Assembly: GCF_002222615.2 (NCBI RefSeq)
Contig: NZ_CP022412.2
Coordinates: 4,506,804-4,570,803, forward strand
Direction of reading: 5' to 3'
DNA length: 64,000 nt
Source of the DNA: Bacteroides caccae
Lineage (GTDB): Bacteria; Bacteroidota; Bacteroidia; Bacteroidales; Bacteroidaceae
Below the pieces are notes generated by a model. The model made no database searches and had not been told where the DNA came from. It saw only the letters and a list, made by a program, of their open reading frames with translations. How positions within the stretch are numbered: the stretch's first letter is position 1; each line of letters opens with the position of its first letter. Positions 35,973 through 45,955 of this stretch are shown piece after piece. Made by a program: the position numbers and the translations under genes.

Positions 35973-37145
35973 TTAAATTGAGTATATTTTATTATATTCC
36001 TCTCGGCCGAGTACAAATGCTATCGCAATCATATAATACCTACAATCTGCTCCTGTAAATCCATCAGAAATACAAGAACGTGTAATCCAAATAATAATCG
36101 CACTAGATAGCATGTATCTTTCACAAGGAGTCAAACAGGTTTGTTTCGACAATGATTTTCTTAAAAAGGTCAAAAGAATTAATAAGTAAACAGCAGCTTC
36201 AACTAAACCTGCATCCAATAATATCTCTAACCAATCGTTGTGTGCATCAAATCCAACAAGATCGACTGCTTTCATGAATTCCTCACCAAATAGTTGAGCA
36301 TGAAAGTCCAGAGAAAGCCAGTACTCCCAAAGAATAAGGTATATATTCTCGCGGCCGGAATAATTGCCCTCACTTGTATTGTCGATTTTTATCTGCAAAT
36401 TAACATTGGTTGAGTATATATAGTATAGCACACCAGCTGCGGCTAACAACATCAGAAGAATTGGAATGATTTTTATCTTTCCTGTGTTCTTGTCTTTAGA
36501 ATAATAATATAACATTATTAAAAAAGATGCGAGTGCAGAGAGCATCGCTCCCCTTTTAGCGGACAAAAAGGAGATTGCGACAAGTGCCAATAATAAGTAG
36601 AACAATGTATTTTTTCTATCCCAAACAACACCAACAAGCGGCATTAAGCAAACTAGGGGATATGCCGCATTTACAGAAGATCCATGAACCGTATCAAATG
36701 AAAATCCAATATATGAACTTAAAAAGTTAATGAAGTTAACAATGAGCAGTATTATAAAAAACACTTTGAGTCTTTTATATGTTAAGCACCCTGAACGAGA
36801 CCAAAAATAGAACGGATAAAAGAGCAAAAAAAACACAATAGCAGGAGTTAATAGCTCTGTCGTATTTCTGGTTGAATATGAAGACTCTTGAAAAACCTGT
36901 TTGCGACTGAAAAACCAAGCAAGAAACCAGATGGCAACAAATACCCATAATAGATGAGAATATTTTGGGAGATTACCACTACCTATCAATCTGAAGAGAT
37001 AATATATAGATATACCAACTATTGCAAAGAATAGCAGTATTCCATAATTAAAAATAAAATGCGAAAAAGGTGCAACTAGAATTAAGAAGCACAGTATCTT
37101 CATCAATGTCACATCTTGGTTTGTATATTGTAATGGTGTAGTCAT
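35973..37145 (-). CDS. O-antigen/capsule polymerase (Wzy-like)
   Basis: This 390-residue integral membrane protein has around ten hydrophobic segments and one large periplasmic-type loop. The loop holds SGRENIYLILWEYWLS and GFDAHNDWLEILLDAGLVEA, the H-N-x-(W/F)-L pattern of the O-antigen ligase/polymerase (Wzy_C) family. It should join lipid-linked repeat units on the periplasmic face. It lies 1 base after the flippase gene, the usual partner. Sequence divergence among Wzy proteins means the assignment rests on topology and context. Confidence 0.85.
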   Translation of the reverse strand: MTTPLQYTNQDVTLMKILCFLILVAPFSHFIFNYGILLFFAIVGISIYYLFRLIGSGNLPKYSHLLWVFVAIWFLAWFFSRKQVFQESSYSTRNTTELLTPAIVFFLLFYPFYFWSRSGCLTYKRLKVFFIILLIVNFINFLSSYIGFSFDTVHGSSVNAAYPLVCLMPLVGVVWDRKNTLFYLLLALVAISFLSAKRGAMLSALASFLIMLYYYSKDKNTGKIKIIPILLMLLAAAGVLYYIYSTNVNLQIKIDNTSEGNYSGRENIYLILWEYWLSLDFHAQLFGEEFMKAVDLVGFDAHNDWLEILLDAGLVEAAVYLLILLTFLRKSLSKQTCLTPCERYMLSSAIIIWITRSCISDGFTGADCRYYMIAIAFVLGREEYNKIYSI

Positions 37146-37146
37146 T

Positions 37147-38595
37147 TTACTTTTTTATGATTGATTTTAAGTCCAAGAGATTTTCTCGTTCTGAAGGCAC
37201 TAAATATATAAATCCAAAATATAATACAATGCAGATGAAAATTGAAACGAACTGCCAAGCCACTCCATCAGATAGTGTTCTAATGTAATAACCTACAAGT
37301 CCCATAAGAAGAGATGCTATTGTTATAGACATTAAATTCTTCAGCATCTTTAATGGGGAGATCTCTATATAAACGGCCAACAATATTATATTTACAAAAA
37401 CTGCTTCAATTCTGACAAGAGATCTGCCAATGTATAATGTTTCAAAGCCATATCTGATACATACTATTACTACAGGTACGACTGCAATAAGGTGAAGTAT
37501 CTGCGATAATGATGCTATATTGGGTTTTCCTTTGGCTCTATATGCTTCACCCGCGAACTGAGAAAATACCAAAACAGGTGCATTAAGTAAGCCCCAAAGG
37601 CCAACAAAACCTGCGGCTTCACCCCATTGGCCACCTAACATTATGCTTGTAATTAAATCGCTATACACATAAATACCAACACTCATGGGAAAAATTAGGA
37701 GTGCTGCCGATTTTTGAAATTTGAAGTAAGTGTTATCAAAATTTTGCTTATCATTCTGGTAACGTGATAATGCGGAAAAAAGCACTGGTACCAATATGCC
37801 TACTACAATGTTTGTAACTTGGTTTACTATAGATATTGATGTTCTGTATAATCCTAAATAGTACGAATCAAGCGCCTTTCCTACAATAAATAAATCTAAG
37901 TACAGGGTTAGCCATACCAATATTGATTCAGCAATAGTCCATATTGTAAAGGACAGCATCTCCTTAAGCTGTTGGAAGCTATAATATAAAGTCGGTTTCC
38001 ATTTGGATTTCGAAGTTAAGATTACCGCATTTACAATATTGGAACTGATAGTACCAATAATAAGAGCCCAATAATTTTTGTAAATAACTGCTAGCGGAAT
38101 GGTAATCAAGAGCGGTACCATCAAAGCTGCCATTCTTACATAGAACAGTGTTTTAAAGTCGAAGTCCCTTTTGAATAATGCAGACTGAATGCTAGAGAAC
38201 CCTGTAAGAGGTATGGAAATGCATGCTATCATCAACACATTACCTAATCCTGAGCAACCAACGACTTCTGCTAAGTCATTACGGAATAATGCGATTGATA
38301 ACCATATAAGACATGAAACAAAAAGATTAGACCAAAATGCAACAGTTGTATGCTGAGAATGTTCTCTCTCATCTTTAAATTCATGTTGAATAAGATATTT
38401 TTGAAATCCGGCATCGGCAAATATCTCCGAGAAGGAAATAACAATACTAATTGTAGCTACAACGCCAAAAGCCTCTGGAGTTAGCAGTCGCGCTAACACC
38501 ATGGAAGTAATTGGATTGATTAGCTTAGCTACAATCTCAGTTATTGACGACCATTTAGTCGCATTCTTTACCTTATTTGAATCAACTTGAGCCAC
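37147..38595 (-). CDS. Oligosaccharide flippase (Wzx-like, MOP superfamily)
   Basis: This 482-residue protein has 12-14 membrane segments. It begins with KWSSITEIVAKLINPITSMV then LARLLTPEAFGVVATISIVI, typical of the polysaccharide transporter family. It should flip undecaprenyl-linked repeat units across the inner membrane. The segment QKYLIQHEFKDEREHSQHTT after helix 2 and the LGGQWGEAAGFVGLWGLLNA stretch late in the protein fit the WzxC/lipopolysaccharide exporter group. It is followed directly by the polymerase gene. Confidence 0.92.
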   Translation of the reverse strand: MAQVDSNKVKNATKWSSITEIVAKLINPITSMVLARLLTPEAFGVVATISIVISFSEIFADAGFQKYLIQHEFKDEREHSQHTTVAFWSNLFVSCLIWLSIALFRNDLAEVVGCSGLGNVLMIACISIPLTGFSSIQSALFKRDFDFKTLFYVRMAALMVPLLITIPLAVIYKNYWALIIGTISSNIVNAVILTSKSKWKPTLYYSFQQLKEMLSFTIWTIAESILVWLTLYLDLFIVGKALDSYYLGLYRTSISIVNQVTNIVVGILVPVLFSALSRYQNDKQNFDNTYFKFQKSAALLIFPMSVGIYVYSDLITSIMLGGQWGEAAGFVGLWGLLNAPVLVFSQFAGEAYRAKGKPNIASLSQILHLIAVVPVVIVCIRYGFETLYIGRSLVRIEAVFVNIILLAVYIEISPLKMLKNLMSITIASLLMGLVGYYIRTLSDGVAWQFVSIFICIVLYFGFIYLVPSERENLLDLKSIIKK

Positions 38596-38719
38596 GGTCT
38601 GTTTTTTATCCGATTAATAAACGTCCAACTTTACTCTTCCTAAATAAAAAGGTTAGTAAATAAGAACTAGTAATTGTAATTAACAATGCGATGAGAGGTA
38701 ACTCCAAAGCAATTTTCGT

Positions 38720-39571
38720 TTAAGTTTTTGAAACACGCTGGCACTCCCCCCCTATAAGATATTTATTAACAACAATATAGCATACAATAATGCCAAGAAA
38801 AGCAACTATTAGATGGACAACTTTCACCATGACCTTCACAATAGGAAGTACAAATTGAAACATCTCGACTTCATTATTGTCTATATATTCTTTAGTGTAA
38901 TTACAAATAATAAATAGCAGGAAATACATGATAACAGTAATCACAATGTTTTGAGTGTTTACACATTTCCTAAGGACAATATGTCTATATTTGTTAATTT
39001 CGTAACCCAATAAAAAGAAGGGGGTATAATATAGAACAAAAGATAAGTTAAGCGGTAAGTGTATAGTTTGTATTATTGCAGCAAGACATGCTAAAGCAAT
39101 AAACATACATTTGAATAAGGTATCGGGAAGCTTTAGAAGTAATGAAGCAAAAAGAAATACACCAAACAACATCGGTAGATACCATAGATGTCCTGCACCT
39201 GTGATCAAATACTGAATAATTTCCAAGCAGGATAAAGACTTGTCTCTGTAAAATAACAACATATATGCAACACTAAAAACTATCGCCGGAATATATAGTC
39301 TCCGAAACTTATTCTTAATTAGGCTTAGTGTATTGTTGCCCTTAGAACTGCATTGTAAATAATATATGTATCCGGAAAAGAATACAAATAGCTCCAGAGA
39401 GAAGCTAATAGCAAATTTGGCAATCCACCAATAAGCCTTTATGTCTTGAAAGGCAACTGGGGCATCCCATTCGTGCATATAAATAATAAAGGAATGGTAA
39501 ATGACTATCAGCAAGATTGCTAACGGTCTTAATAATACCACATCCTGTAAAATTTTCTTTTCTGTTGCCAT
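38720..39571 (-). CDS. Acyltransferase-3 family membrane protein
   Basis: This 283-residue protein has about eight to ten hydrophobic helices. Its N-terminal motif VVLLRPLAILLIVIYHSFII contains the conserved arginine and the catalytic-type histidine. The GHLWYLPMLFGVFLFASLL stretch follows. Such enzymes O-acetylate capsule or O-antigen sugars. I chose the ATG at 39571 (MATEKK); an ATG ten codons upstream is possible. It is a second acyltransferase in addition to the split one at 31636-32633. It is the first intact gene after the IS66 remnant zone. Confidence 0.87.
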   Translation of the reverse strand: MATEKKILQDVVLLRPLAILLIVIYHSFIIYMHEWDAPVAFQDIKAYWWIAKFAISFSLELFVFFSGYIYYLQCSSKGNNTLSLIKNKFRRLYIPAIVFSVAYMLLFYRDKSLSCLEIIQYLITGAGHLWYLPMLFGVFLFASLLLKLPDTLFKCMFIALACLAAIIQTIHLPLNLSFVLYYTPFFLLGYEINKYRHIVLRKCVNTQNIVITVIMYFLLFIICNYTKEYIDNNEVEMFQFVLPIVKVMVKVVHLIVAFLGIIVCYIVVNKYLIGGECQRVSKT

Positions 39572-39594
39572 TTTTCTATATATTAAGATGTGCT

Positions 39595-39738
39595 TTACCA
39601 AGATTTTATGTTAATGTGCGGAGTAATCATTAAACCAGAGTTCCACGCACCTTCTATGATATTCAAAAGAAGACCTGCATCACTAGCAATGCAACTTTTC
39701 TTAATAACCGTTCGGTGATAAGGTCCACCAAACAGCAT
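39595..39738 (-). CDS. Possible 47-residue ORF or gene remnant
   Basis: An open frame from the ATG at 39738 reads MLFGGPYHRTVIKKSCIASD, then LLLNIIEGAWNSGLMI, and ends PHINIKSW at 39595. The reading looks protein-like rather than random, but the start lies inside a small hairpin (GCATCG/CGATGC, 39735-39760) and I know no family. It may be the end of a lost gene between the IS66 remnants and the acyltransferase. Confidence 0.3.
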   Translation of the reverse strand: MLFGGPYHRTVIKKSCIASDAGLLLNIIEGAWNSGLMITPHINIKSW

Positions 39739-39786
39739 CGACTCTGAAAAACACCGATGCATTTGAAAAATTATAATTTTGATTGA

Positions 39787-40472
39787 TTAAACTTTCGCCT
39801 GAGAATTGCTTTTTATCCAGTTCTGGGGAAGCAATTCACTCAATTTTTCTTTTGGAGTTAAAGATATCTTATCGAGGACATCAGATAACCATTTCTCCGG
39901 ATTAATACCAAGTACCTTGCAGGCTGCAAAGAATGTGTACATCACTGCAGCATAATGGCATGGCTCGTCGTTCTGACAAGACAGATGATTCTGTTTTCCC
40001 ATGACTAAAGCACGAATAGACGATTCCGTAGTGTTTATTGTCCACTGGAACCATATCAATAATCCATATAAGCTGTCAGTTCATCATAGTGACGGATTAT
40101 ATAATTACAAGCCTTATGCATCTGGCTGTTGGGGGGCACATCATTTACAGTGAAAACACACCAAGCTAACAAAGACTGCCAGACTATTTCTGCATTCGAT
40201 TTCCAGTAGACAATCTTATCCGCACCGATAAGGCACAATTCCTTGATTTGGTCTTCCACCCCATAAATGCTTCTGGAAAGAGAAGCAAGACCTAAATTTG
40301 ATAAAAGTACATTTTCAGTCTTTGCCCGTTCGAATTCACGACTAGCATGGGCGGAGCAGCGACACACCACTCTGCCTGTCTTGGCTATCCAGTCATAGCT
40401 CTGGCAGCCGTCACATAAAATCAGGTTTCCCCTCCGTAAGCACTCAATAGCATCCACCCTCTTAAAAATCAA
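39787..40472 (-). pseudogene. IS66-family transposase remnant 1
   Basis: Two minus-strand frames (40472-40056 and 40059-39787) read through an IS66 transposase C-terminal half. They show LILCDGCQSYDWIAKTGRVV, then CRCSAHASREFERAK (compare the GCWAHaRRkF motif), INTTESSIRALVMGKQNHLS and AAVMYTFFAACKVLGINPEK, ending at LLPQNW. An early stop after AYMDY breaks the frame, and the N-terminal half and terminal repeats are missing. The element is inactive. Confidence 0.85.
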
Positions 40473-40518
40473 GAAGATGAACTTTTGAGCAATTAAAAAG
40501 TTAACAATTTATAATGTA

Positions 40519-41130
40519 TTACACAGCCATTGACATAGGAACAAGGTCGTCATAATTCTCATTCCCGTCCAGCAAAAGCTTAATTGTTGTTGCGATATAG
40601 CCACGGGCATTAAGACCTACATTCTTGCAGGTTTCAATAAGAGTGAAAAATGTCAGTGCTGTTTCAACGCCCTCTTCAATACTAAAAAACAATGAATTTT
40701 TTCGATGTATTGTAAAAGGTCAGATGGTTCTTTCAACAAGCATATTATCTATGGTATACCGACCATCCTTCCTGTAATTTTGAAGCTCTTCCCAGCCGTT
40801 GATCATATAACTGAGTGACTTCCTCATCATCTCACCATAATGTTTCCGTTTACTGTTCAACAGTTTCATCGCCCTTTCATATATGGAAGTTAAAATGCGA
40901 GTCACATCATCCTGACTTCGTCGTTTCTTTATCTCGTGAGGCTTTAACCGTTTCAGGATGCATTCAGCTTCTACCATATACAATTCACCTATTTTCTGGA
41001 CAAACTATTCGGCATTCGCATCCTTGTTTACCTCCTAGGTCATAGCAAACTTATTGCGCACATGCACCCAACAGAGAATTAACTCATATTGGGGAAGTAC
41101 TTCACATAACGGATTATTTTTTTGGGGGTC
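40519..41130 (-). pseudogene. IS66-family transposase remnant 2
   Basis: This is a second degraded IS66 transposase in the same orientation, immediately upstream of the first. On the minus strand it reads LLPQYELILCWVHVRNKFAM, then KIGELYMVEAECILKRLKPH, GWEELQNYRKDGRYTIDNM and LVERTI with a stop. It continues FFTLIETCKNVGLNARGYIA to LVPMSMAV at 40519. Several in-frame stops interrupt it. It matches a different region of IS66 diversity from remnant 1, so these are two insertions, not a duplication. Confidence 0.8.
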
Positions 41131-41363
41131 CATTAATATCATGGATTGGCTTTTCCAGATCATTTTTTGTAAAATAGTCTTCATCTGTACCACTTTGACC
41201 GACAATCCTCCGTCTTGATATCAACTGCATAGGGAACAGGCTTACCGTTAAGATTACATCCTTTAATGTAGAGTCTTCTCGTCCAATAGTAACTCCATAA
41301 TAGCCCTACAGAGGTCCTCAAACTGCGTACCATTGAGGGCAGAAAGATCTTTACAATAGCCAA
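41130..41363 (-). pseudogene. Fragment of an unrecognised gene, three frames
   Basis: Consecutive pieces in different minus-strand frames seem to belong to one protein. They are DLSALNGTQFEDLCRAIMEL then LLDEKTLH, followed by KGCNLNGKPVPYAVDIKTED, and finally GTDEDYFTKNDLEKPIHDI. The pattern NG-x-x-FE-x-LC followed later by an acidic strand is reminiscent of restriction-endonuclease-like folds, but I cannot confirm that. It lies upstream of IS66 remnant 2, which may have inserted into it. Confidence 0.4.
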
Positions 41364-41522
41364 TTTGAATTACTTAGCGAGAATTCTTGTATGCATGGAT
41401 ATAATGTTGACTTTGACAGTCTATCTTTTGTGTTGCTTTATATAGTTATTATCATGAAGTACCACAACTGGCCCGTTAAAGTAGTGCAAAAAAAATAAAC
41501 AGTTTAGAATAAAATACATACA

Positions 41523-42590
41523 CTATTTTTTCATATTCCCGTAGTACTTAGCATACCACTCTGCAAACTTTCTCAATCCCACACGTAGTGATGTTGACGG
41601 TTTAAATCCAAAATCTTGTTCCAAAGGAGTCGTATCAGCATATGTCACAGGTACATCTCCGGGTTGCATCGGTACTAGTTTTTTGTGGGATTCAAAGTCA
41701 TAGTCGTTGGGAAGTACACCTGCACGAATAAGTTCATCCTGAAGGATTGTTACAAAGTCTAAAAGATTTTCTGGAGAATTATTGCCGATATTATATACTT
41801 TATAAGGAGGAATTGGTAATCCATCATCACCATTTTTCTTTTCAGGAGCATGCTGCATGATACGGACAACGCCCTCTACAATGTCATCCACATAGGTGAA
41901 GTCACGTTTACAATTACCATAATTGAAAACCTGAATGGTCTCGCCCTTCAACAGTTTGTTAGTAAAACTAAAGTAAGCCATATCGGGACGTCCACAGGGA
42001 CCATAGACAGTGAAAAATCGCAAACCAGTACTTGGTATATTGTAGAGCTTACTGTATGCATGAGCCATTAACTCATTGCTTTTTTTAGTAGCAGCGTAAA
42101 GTGATACAGGATTGTCTACCTTATCATCAGTGCTATAAGGCACTTTCTTATTGCTTCCATATACACTGCTTGAAGAAGCATATACTAAGTGCTCCACACC
42201 ATAATGACGACAAGCCTCTAGAATGTTATAAAAACCAATAAGATTACTTTCAATATAAGCATCAGGGTTAGTGATACTATAGCGTACACCAGCTTGTGCT
42301 GCAAGATTCACCACTACTTGCGGACGGTAATTAGTGAAGGCTGACTCTACGATTTCTTTCTTGGCAATATTGTCTTTTATGAAAACAAATCTGTCACCAT
42401 AAACCGACAACTCCTCCAAGCGTTCATACTTTAAACGTACATCATAGTATTCGGTTATACTATCAATACCGATGACCTTTATGCTGTCAAACTCAGCCAG
42501 CAAACGTTTCACCAGATTGGCTCCAATAAAACCGGCTGCACCGGTCACTAAAACCACTTTATTCTCCAGACTGACGTTGTATGTTACCAT
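41523..42590 (-). CDS. NAD-dependent epimerase, UDP-glucuronate 4-epimerase-like
   Basis: This 355-residue SDR has VVLVTGAAGFIGANLVKRLL at its N-terminus. The catalytic site follows (YASSSSVYG, and YAATKKSNE with the YxxxK pair). TVYGPCGRPDMAYFSFT is typical of UDP-glucuronate 4-epimerases of the CapI/LspL type. It follows the UDP-glucose dehydrogenase by 4 bases, so the pair should make UDP-galacturonate for the capsule. The start at 42590 was chosen because the upstream extension would lie inside the previous gene. Its 3' side borders the IS66 remnants. Confidence 0.93.
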   Translation of the reverse strand: MVTYNVSLENKVVLVTGAAGFIGANLVKRLLAEFDSIKVIGIDSITEYYDVRLKYERLEELSVYGDRFVFIKDNIAKKEIVESAFTNYRPQVVVNLAAQAGVRYSITNPDAYIESNLIGFYNILEACRHYGVEHLVYASSSSVYGSNKKVPYSTDDKVDNPVSLYAATKKSNELMAHAYSKLYNIPSTGLRFFTVYGPCGRPDMAYFSFTNKLLKGETIQVFNYGNCKRDFTYVDDIVEGVVRIMQHAPEKKNGDDGLPIPPYKVYNIGNNSPENLLDFVTILQDELIRAGVLPNDYDFESHKKLVPMQPGDVPVTYADTTPLEQDFGFKPSTSLRVGLRKFAEWYAKYYGNMKK

Positions 42591-42594
42591 AAAA

Positions 42595-43911
42595 TTAATC
42601 CCTTTGGAAAATGTCACGAGTATATACCTTATCCTTCACATCGTCAAGGCATGCGTCGTAACGGTTAGCGATGATGGCCCGACTGATCTCCTTGAACTTA
42701 GTCAGGTTATTTACTACTTTTGAACCAAAGAATGATTCATCGTCTTGCAATGTTGGTTCGTAAATAATAACCTCTGCACCTTTCGCCTTAATACGCTTCA
42801 TAATCCCCTGAATGGCACTTTGACGGAAATTATCTGAATTTGACTTCATGGTCAGACGATATACACCGATCACTATATTTTGTTCTTTGTGAACATCCCA
42901 TTGACTGGACGCAGTGTAATAACCAGCTTTAGACAAAACCTGATCAGCTATGAAGTCTTTTCTTGTGCGATTACTCTCTACAATAGCGCTCATCATGTTT
43001 TGAGGTACATCCTGATAATTAGCCAATAGTTGTTTCGTGTCTTTCGGCAAACAATAACCACCATAACCAAAACTAGGATTATTATAATGTGTGCCAATAC
43101 GAGGATCCAAACCAACACCCTGTATTATAGACTGAGAATCTAGCCCCTTCATCTCCGCATAAGTATCAAGTTCATTAAAATAGCTGACACGTAAAGCAAG
43201 ATAGGTATTAGCAAACAATTTAACAGCTTCCGCCTCCTTCAAACCCATAAAAAGAGTAGGAATATCTTCCTTAATTGCTCCTTCCTGAAGCAAAGCGGCA
43301 AAAGTACGTGCAGACTTCTCTAGGGCAGGAATATCCGCAACAGCCTTGATTGCTTCATTTTCCTCTTTAAATTGTTCGCTCTCTATAAATTTTGGATAAC
43401 CAACAATAATACGACTTGGATATAAATTATCATAAAGAGCCATACTCTCACGAAGAAACTCCGGAGAAAAAAGCAAATTAAACTTCTTTACTCCTTTACG
43501 GGCATATTTCAAATAAAGTCCCCGACAATATCCTACAGGAATAGTAGACTTGATTACCATCACAGCATCAGGATTGACACTTAAAACAAGATCTATGACA
43601 TCTTCTATATGATGAGTATCAAAATAATTCTTCACCGGATCATAATTAGTAGGAGCTGCTATGACTACAAAATCCGCATCACTGTATGCTTGAGCACCGT
43701 CAAGCGTAGCAGTTAGATTCAATGCCTTTTCGGACAAATACTTCTCTATATACTCATCCTGAATAGGTGATTGTTTACGATTAAGCATATCTACTTTCTC
43801 GGGAATCACATCGACTGCCGTCACCTGATGATGTTGCGACAAAAGCGTTGCTATACTAAGACCAACATATCCGGTACCTGCAACAGCAATCTTTAAATCT
43901 TTCATATCCAT
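42595..43911 (-). CDS. ugd: UDP-glucose 6-dehydrogenase
   Basis: This enzyme oxidises UDP-glucose to UDP-glucuronate with two NAD+. The 438-residue protein has the loop [17 protein letters not shown] (residues 10-26), then KSTIPVGYC. The catalytic-cysteine region is [19 protein letters not shown]. The C-terminus [14 protein letters not shown] matches the short bacterial UGD type found in Klebsiella and Streptococcus. It lies between the WbpM-like dehydratase and the 4-epimerase. Confidence 0.95.
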   Translation of the reverse strand: MDMKDLKIAVAGTGYVGLSIATLLSQHHQVTAVDVIPEKVDMLNRKQSPIQDEYIEKYLSEKALNLTATLDGAQAYSDADFVVIAAPTNYDPVKNYFDTHHIEDVIDLVLSVNPDAVMVIKSTIPVGYCRGLYLKYARKGVKKFNLLFSPEFLRESMALYDNLYPSRIIVGYPKFIESEQFKEENEAIKAVADIPALEKSARTFAALLQEGAIKEDIPTLFMGLKEAEAVKLFANTYLALRVSYFNELDTYAEMKGLDSQSIIQGVGLDPRIGTHYNNPSFGYGGYCLPKDTKQLLANYQDVPQNMMSAIVESNRTRKDFIADQVLSKAGYYTASSQWDVHKEQNIVIGVYRLTMKSNSDNFRQSAIQGIMKRIKAKGAEVIIYEPTLQDDESFFGSKVVNNLTKFKEISRAIIANRYDACLDDVKDKVYTRDIFQRD

Positions 43912-43945
43912 TGTTGATTTATGTTAGTGTTATAGATTATTCTAA

Positions 43946-45871
43946 TTATTTATCCAGAACCTCAAACCGCGGTGAGTTCTTCGATTTAAACTCCGGTACC
44001 ACTTTCTTCATCAACCTCACCGTATCCATGATTTTTACTGTACGCGACAACTTCTCAAACTCCGCATAAGTGTCAAGAATATCAGCATATTCATAATGAC
44101 GTACCTTAGCTATCATAATTTTCTTATTCTCTGTAGGAATCGTATTCTCCTTATCACTCAGGACTTCCTCATAAAGTTTCTCACCCGGACGTAATCCCGT
44201 AAACTTTATTTCAATATCTTCACCCGGACGATAACCGGCCAGTTCGATCATACGAGTAGCCAAGTCAACAATCTTCACAGCCTTGCCCATCTCAAAGACA
44301 AAAATCTCATTGCCCTCACCCATAGTAGCGGCCTCCATTACCAGGCGACAAGCTTCGGGAATAGTCATAAAGAAACGGATGATATCGGGATGAGTCACTG
44401 TGACAGGACCACCATTCTCGATTTGTTCCTTAAAACGGGGAATTACAGAGCCGTTACTACCCAAGACATTTCCAAAGCGGGTAGTGATAAATTTGGTATG
44501 ACCTTTCACTTTTCCCTCACGAATAGCACATCCCAGACTCTGTACATAGATTTCTGCCAGACGTTTCGAGCATCCCATTACATTGGTCGGATTCACCGCC
44601 TTATCGGTAGAAACCATGATCATTTTCTCAGCTCCGTATTCCACAGCCATATCAGCAACCTGACGCGAACCGACCACATTGACCAGCACAGCTTCACAGG
44701 GATTTTCCTCCATTAACGGAACATGCTTATAAGCAGCAGCATGGAAGATTACCTGAGGGTGATAGATATCGAACACCATACGAAGACGCTCTTTCACGCG
44801 GACATCTCCAATGACAGGAACAAAATCAAGACCGGGATAATTCTTCTCAAATTCCAGACGGACATTATGCAGAGGTGACTCGGCAGAGTCAAACATGATC
44901 AGTTTCTTGATATTCATCTGAGCCAATTGCCGGCAAAGCTCGCTACCAATACTACCGGCAGCTCCTGTCACCAACACAACCTTGCCACAAAACTCAGTCA
45001 TCACCTCCTCCATATTAATATGAATTTCTGAGCGACCCAGCAAATCCTCAATCTTGATAGGACGTACCCACTGGTGGAAACTTCCGTTTTCGTCAGCCTC
45101 ACTAATACTCGGAGCTATCAATGTTTTCAACCCGTTTCTTTTACAATACTGAAGCAAACGTCCTTCCTCTTCACGGGTATTCTCATAGCGGGCAAACAAG
45201 ATACCTCCGATACATTTCTTATGAATCAGTTTATTGAAGCACTCTTCATCTTTAAAAGAATAAACAGGAAGATCAGCCACACGCCGAATAGAATTACCTG
45301 TTCCATAAATGCAAAAACCTACAACTTTATAATGAGAACTGTTCAGTAACCGGACTTTCAATGCCACACTCTTATCATCAATACCATAAATCAGAATACG
45401 CATATTCTTTTTATTCAGTACATTCAGTAAGAATTCATAAACAATAATCAACTGCATACGAAACCCGACCATAACAATAAAAGTAAGCATAGCGTCAAAC
45501 AGTACAAAAATTATTTTCTGACTGTTATGTAATCCCGTCTGTGGCAGAAGAAACCAAATGACAATGGCTATGCAGACAGCCTTTATGAGCACACTTCCCG
45601 CCAACCTCCATAATTCCTTCAACTGAGAAAAACGAATCGTATTACGATAAGTATGAAATAGAGTAGCCCCCAAAACACTCGATATAACTGAAACCGCCAA
45701 GATATGGAAAAGTGAAACTATTTCTTTGGAAGTTTCCGTAATATAATGAATGCCAATAAATGACACCCAAGTACACAGTAAAGCTATGAATGTATCGATT
45801 CCCAATACAACCCAATAGCTAAAGTAGTTTTTCTGTAAATAATGAATAAAACGGTCAAATGCGTGTTTCAT
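43946..45871 (-). CDS. Membrane-bound CapD/WbpM-type nucleotide-sugar 4,6-dehydratase
   Basis: The 641-residue protein has four N-terminal membrane helices (about residues 17-130), an intermediate Rossmann-like domain and a C-terminal SDR. The SDR carries VLVTGAAGSIGSELCRQLAQ (around residue 300) and STDKAVNPTNVMGCSKRLAE, an SMK-type active site. FlaA1/WbpM enzymes convert UDP-GlcNAc to UDP-4-keto-6-deoxy-GlcNAc, precursor of QuiNAc and FucNAc sugars. It is the first gene after upxY, a place often held by upxZ in Bacteroides capsule loci. Confidence 0.93.
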   Translation of the reverse strand: MKHAFDRFIHYLQKNYFSYWVVLGIDTFIALLCTWVSFIGIHYITETSKEIVSLFHILAVSVISSVLGATLFHTYRNTIRFSQLKELWRLAGSVLIKAVCIAIVIWFLLPQTGLHNSQKIIFVLFDAMLTFIVMVGFRMQLIIVYEFLLNVLNKKNMRILIYGIDDKSVALKVRLLNSSHYKVVGFCIYGTGNSIRRVADLPVYSFKDEECFNKLIHKKCIGGILFARYENTREEEGRLLQYCKRNGLKTLIAPSISEADENGSFHQWVRPIKIEDLLGRSEIHINMEEVMTEFCGKVVLVTGAAGSIGSELCRQLAQMNIKKLIMFDSAESPLHNVRLEFEKNYPGLDFVPVIGDVRVKERLRMVFDIYHPQVIFHAAAYKHVPLMEENPCEAVLVNVVGSRQVADMAVEYGAEKMIMVSTDKAVNPTNVMGCSKRLAEIYVQSLGCAIREGKVKGHTKFITTRFGNVLGSNGSVIPRFKEQIENGGPVTVTHPDIIRFFMTIPEACRLVMEAATMGEGNEIFVFEMGKAVKIVDLATRMIELAGYRPGEDIEIKFTGLRPGEKLYEEVLSDKENTIPTENKKIMIAKVRHYEYADILDTYAEFEKLSRTVKIMDTVRLMKKVVPEFKSKNSPRFEVLDK

Positions 45872-45955
45872 AATTTAAATCCCCCAATTAATTATCATAT
45901 ATTCTTACAACGCTGATTATAAACAACTAGAATAATAGTATATAATCGTACATAA

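Noticed and set aside
39735..39760. Hairpin GCATCG/CGATGC as an IS terminal repeat
   Set aside because: Only 6-bp arms, no matching copy at the other side of the IS66 remnants and no target duplication seen.
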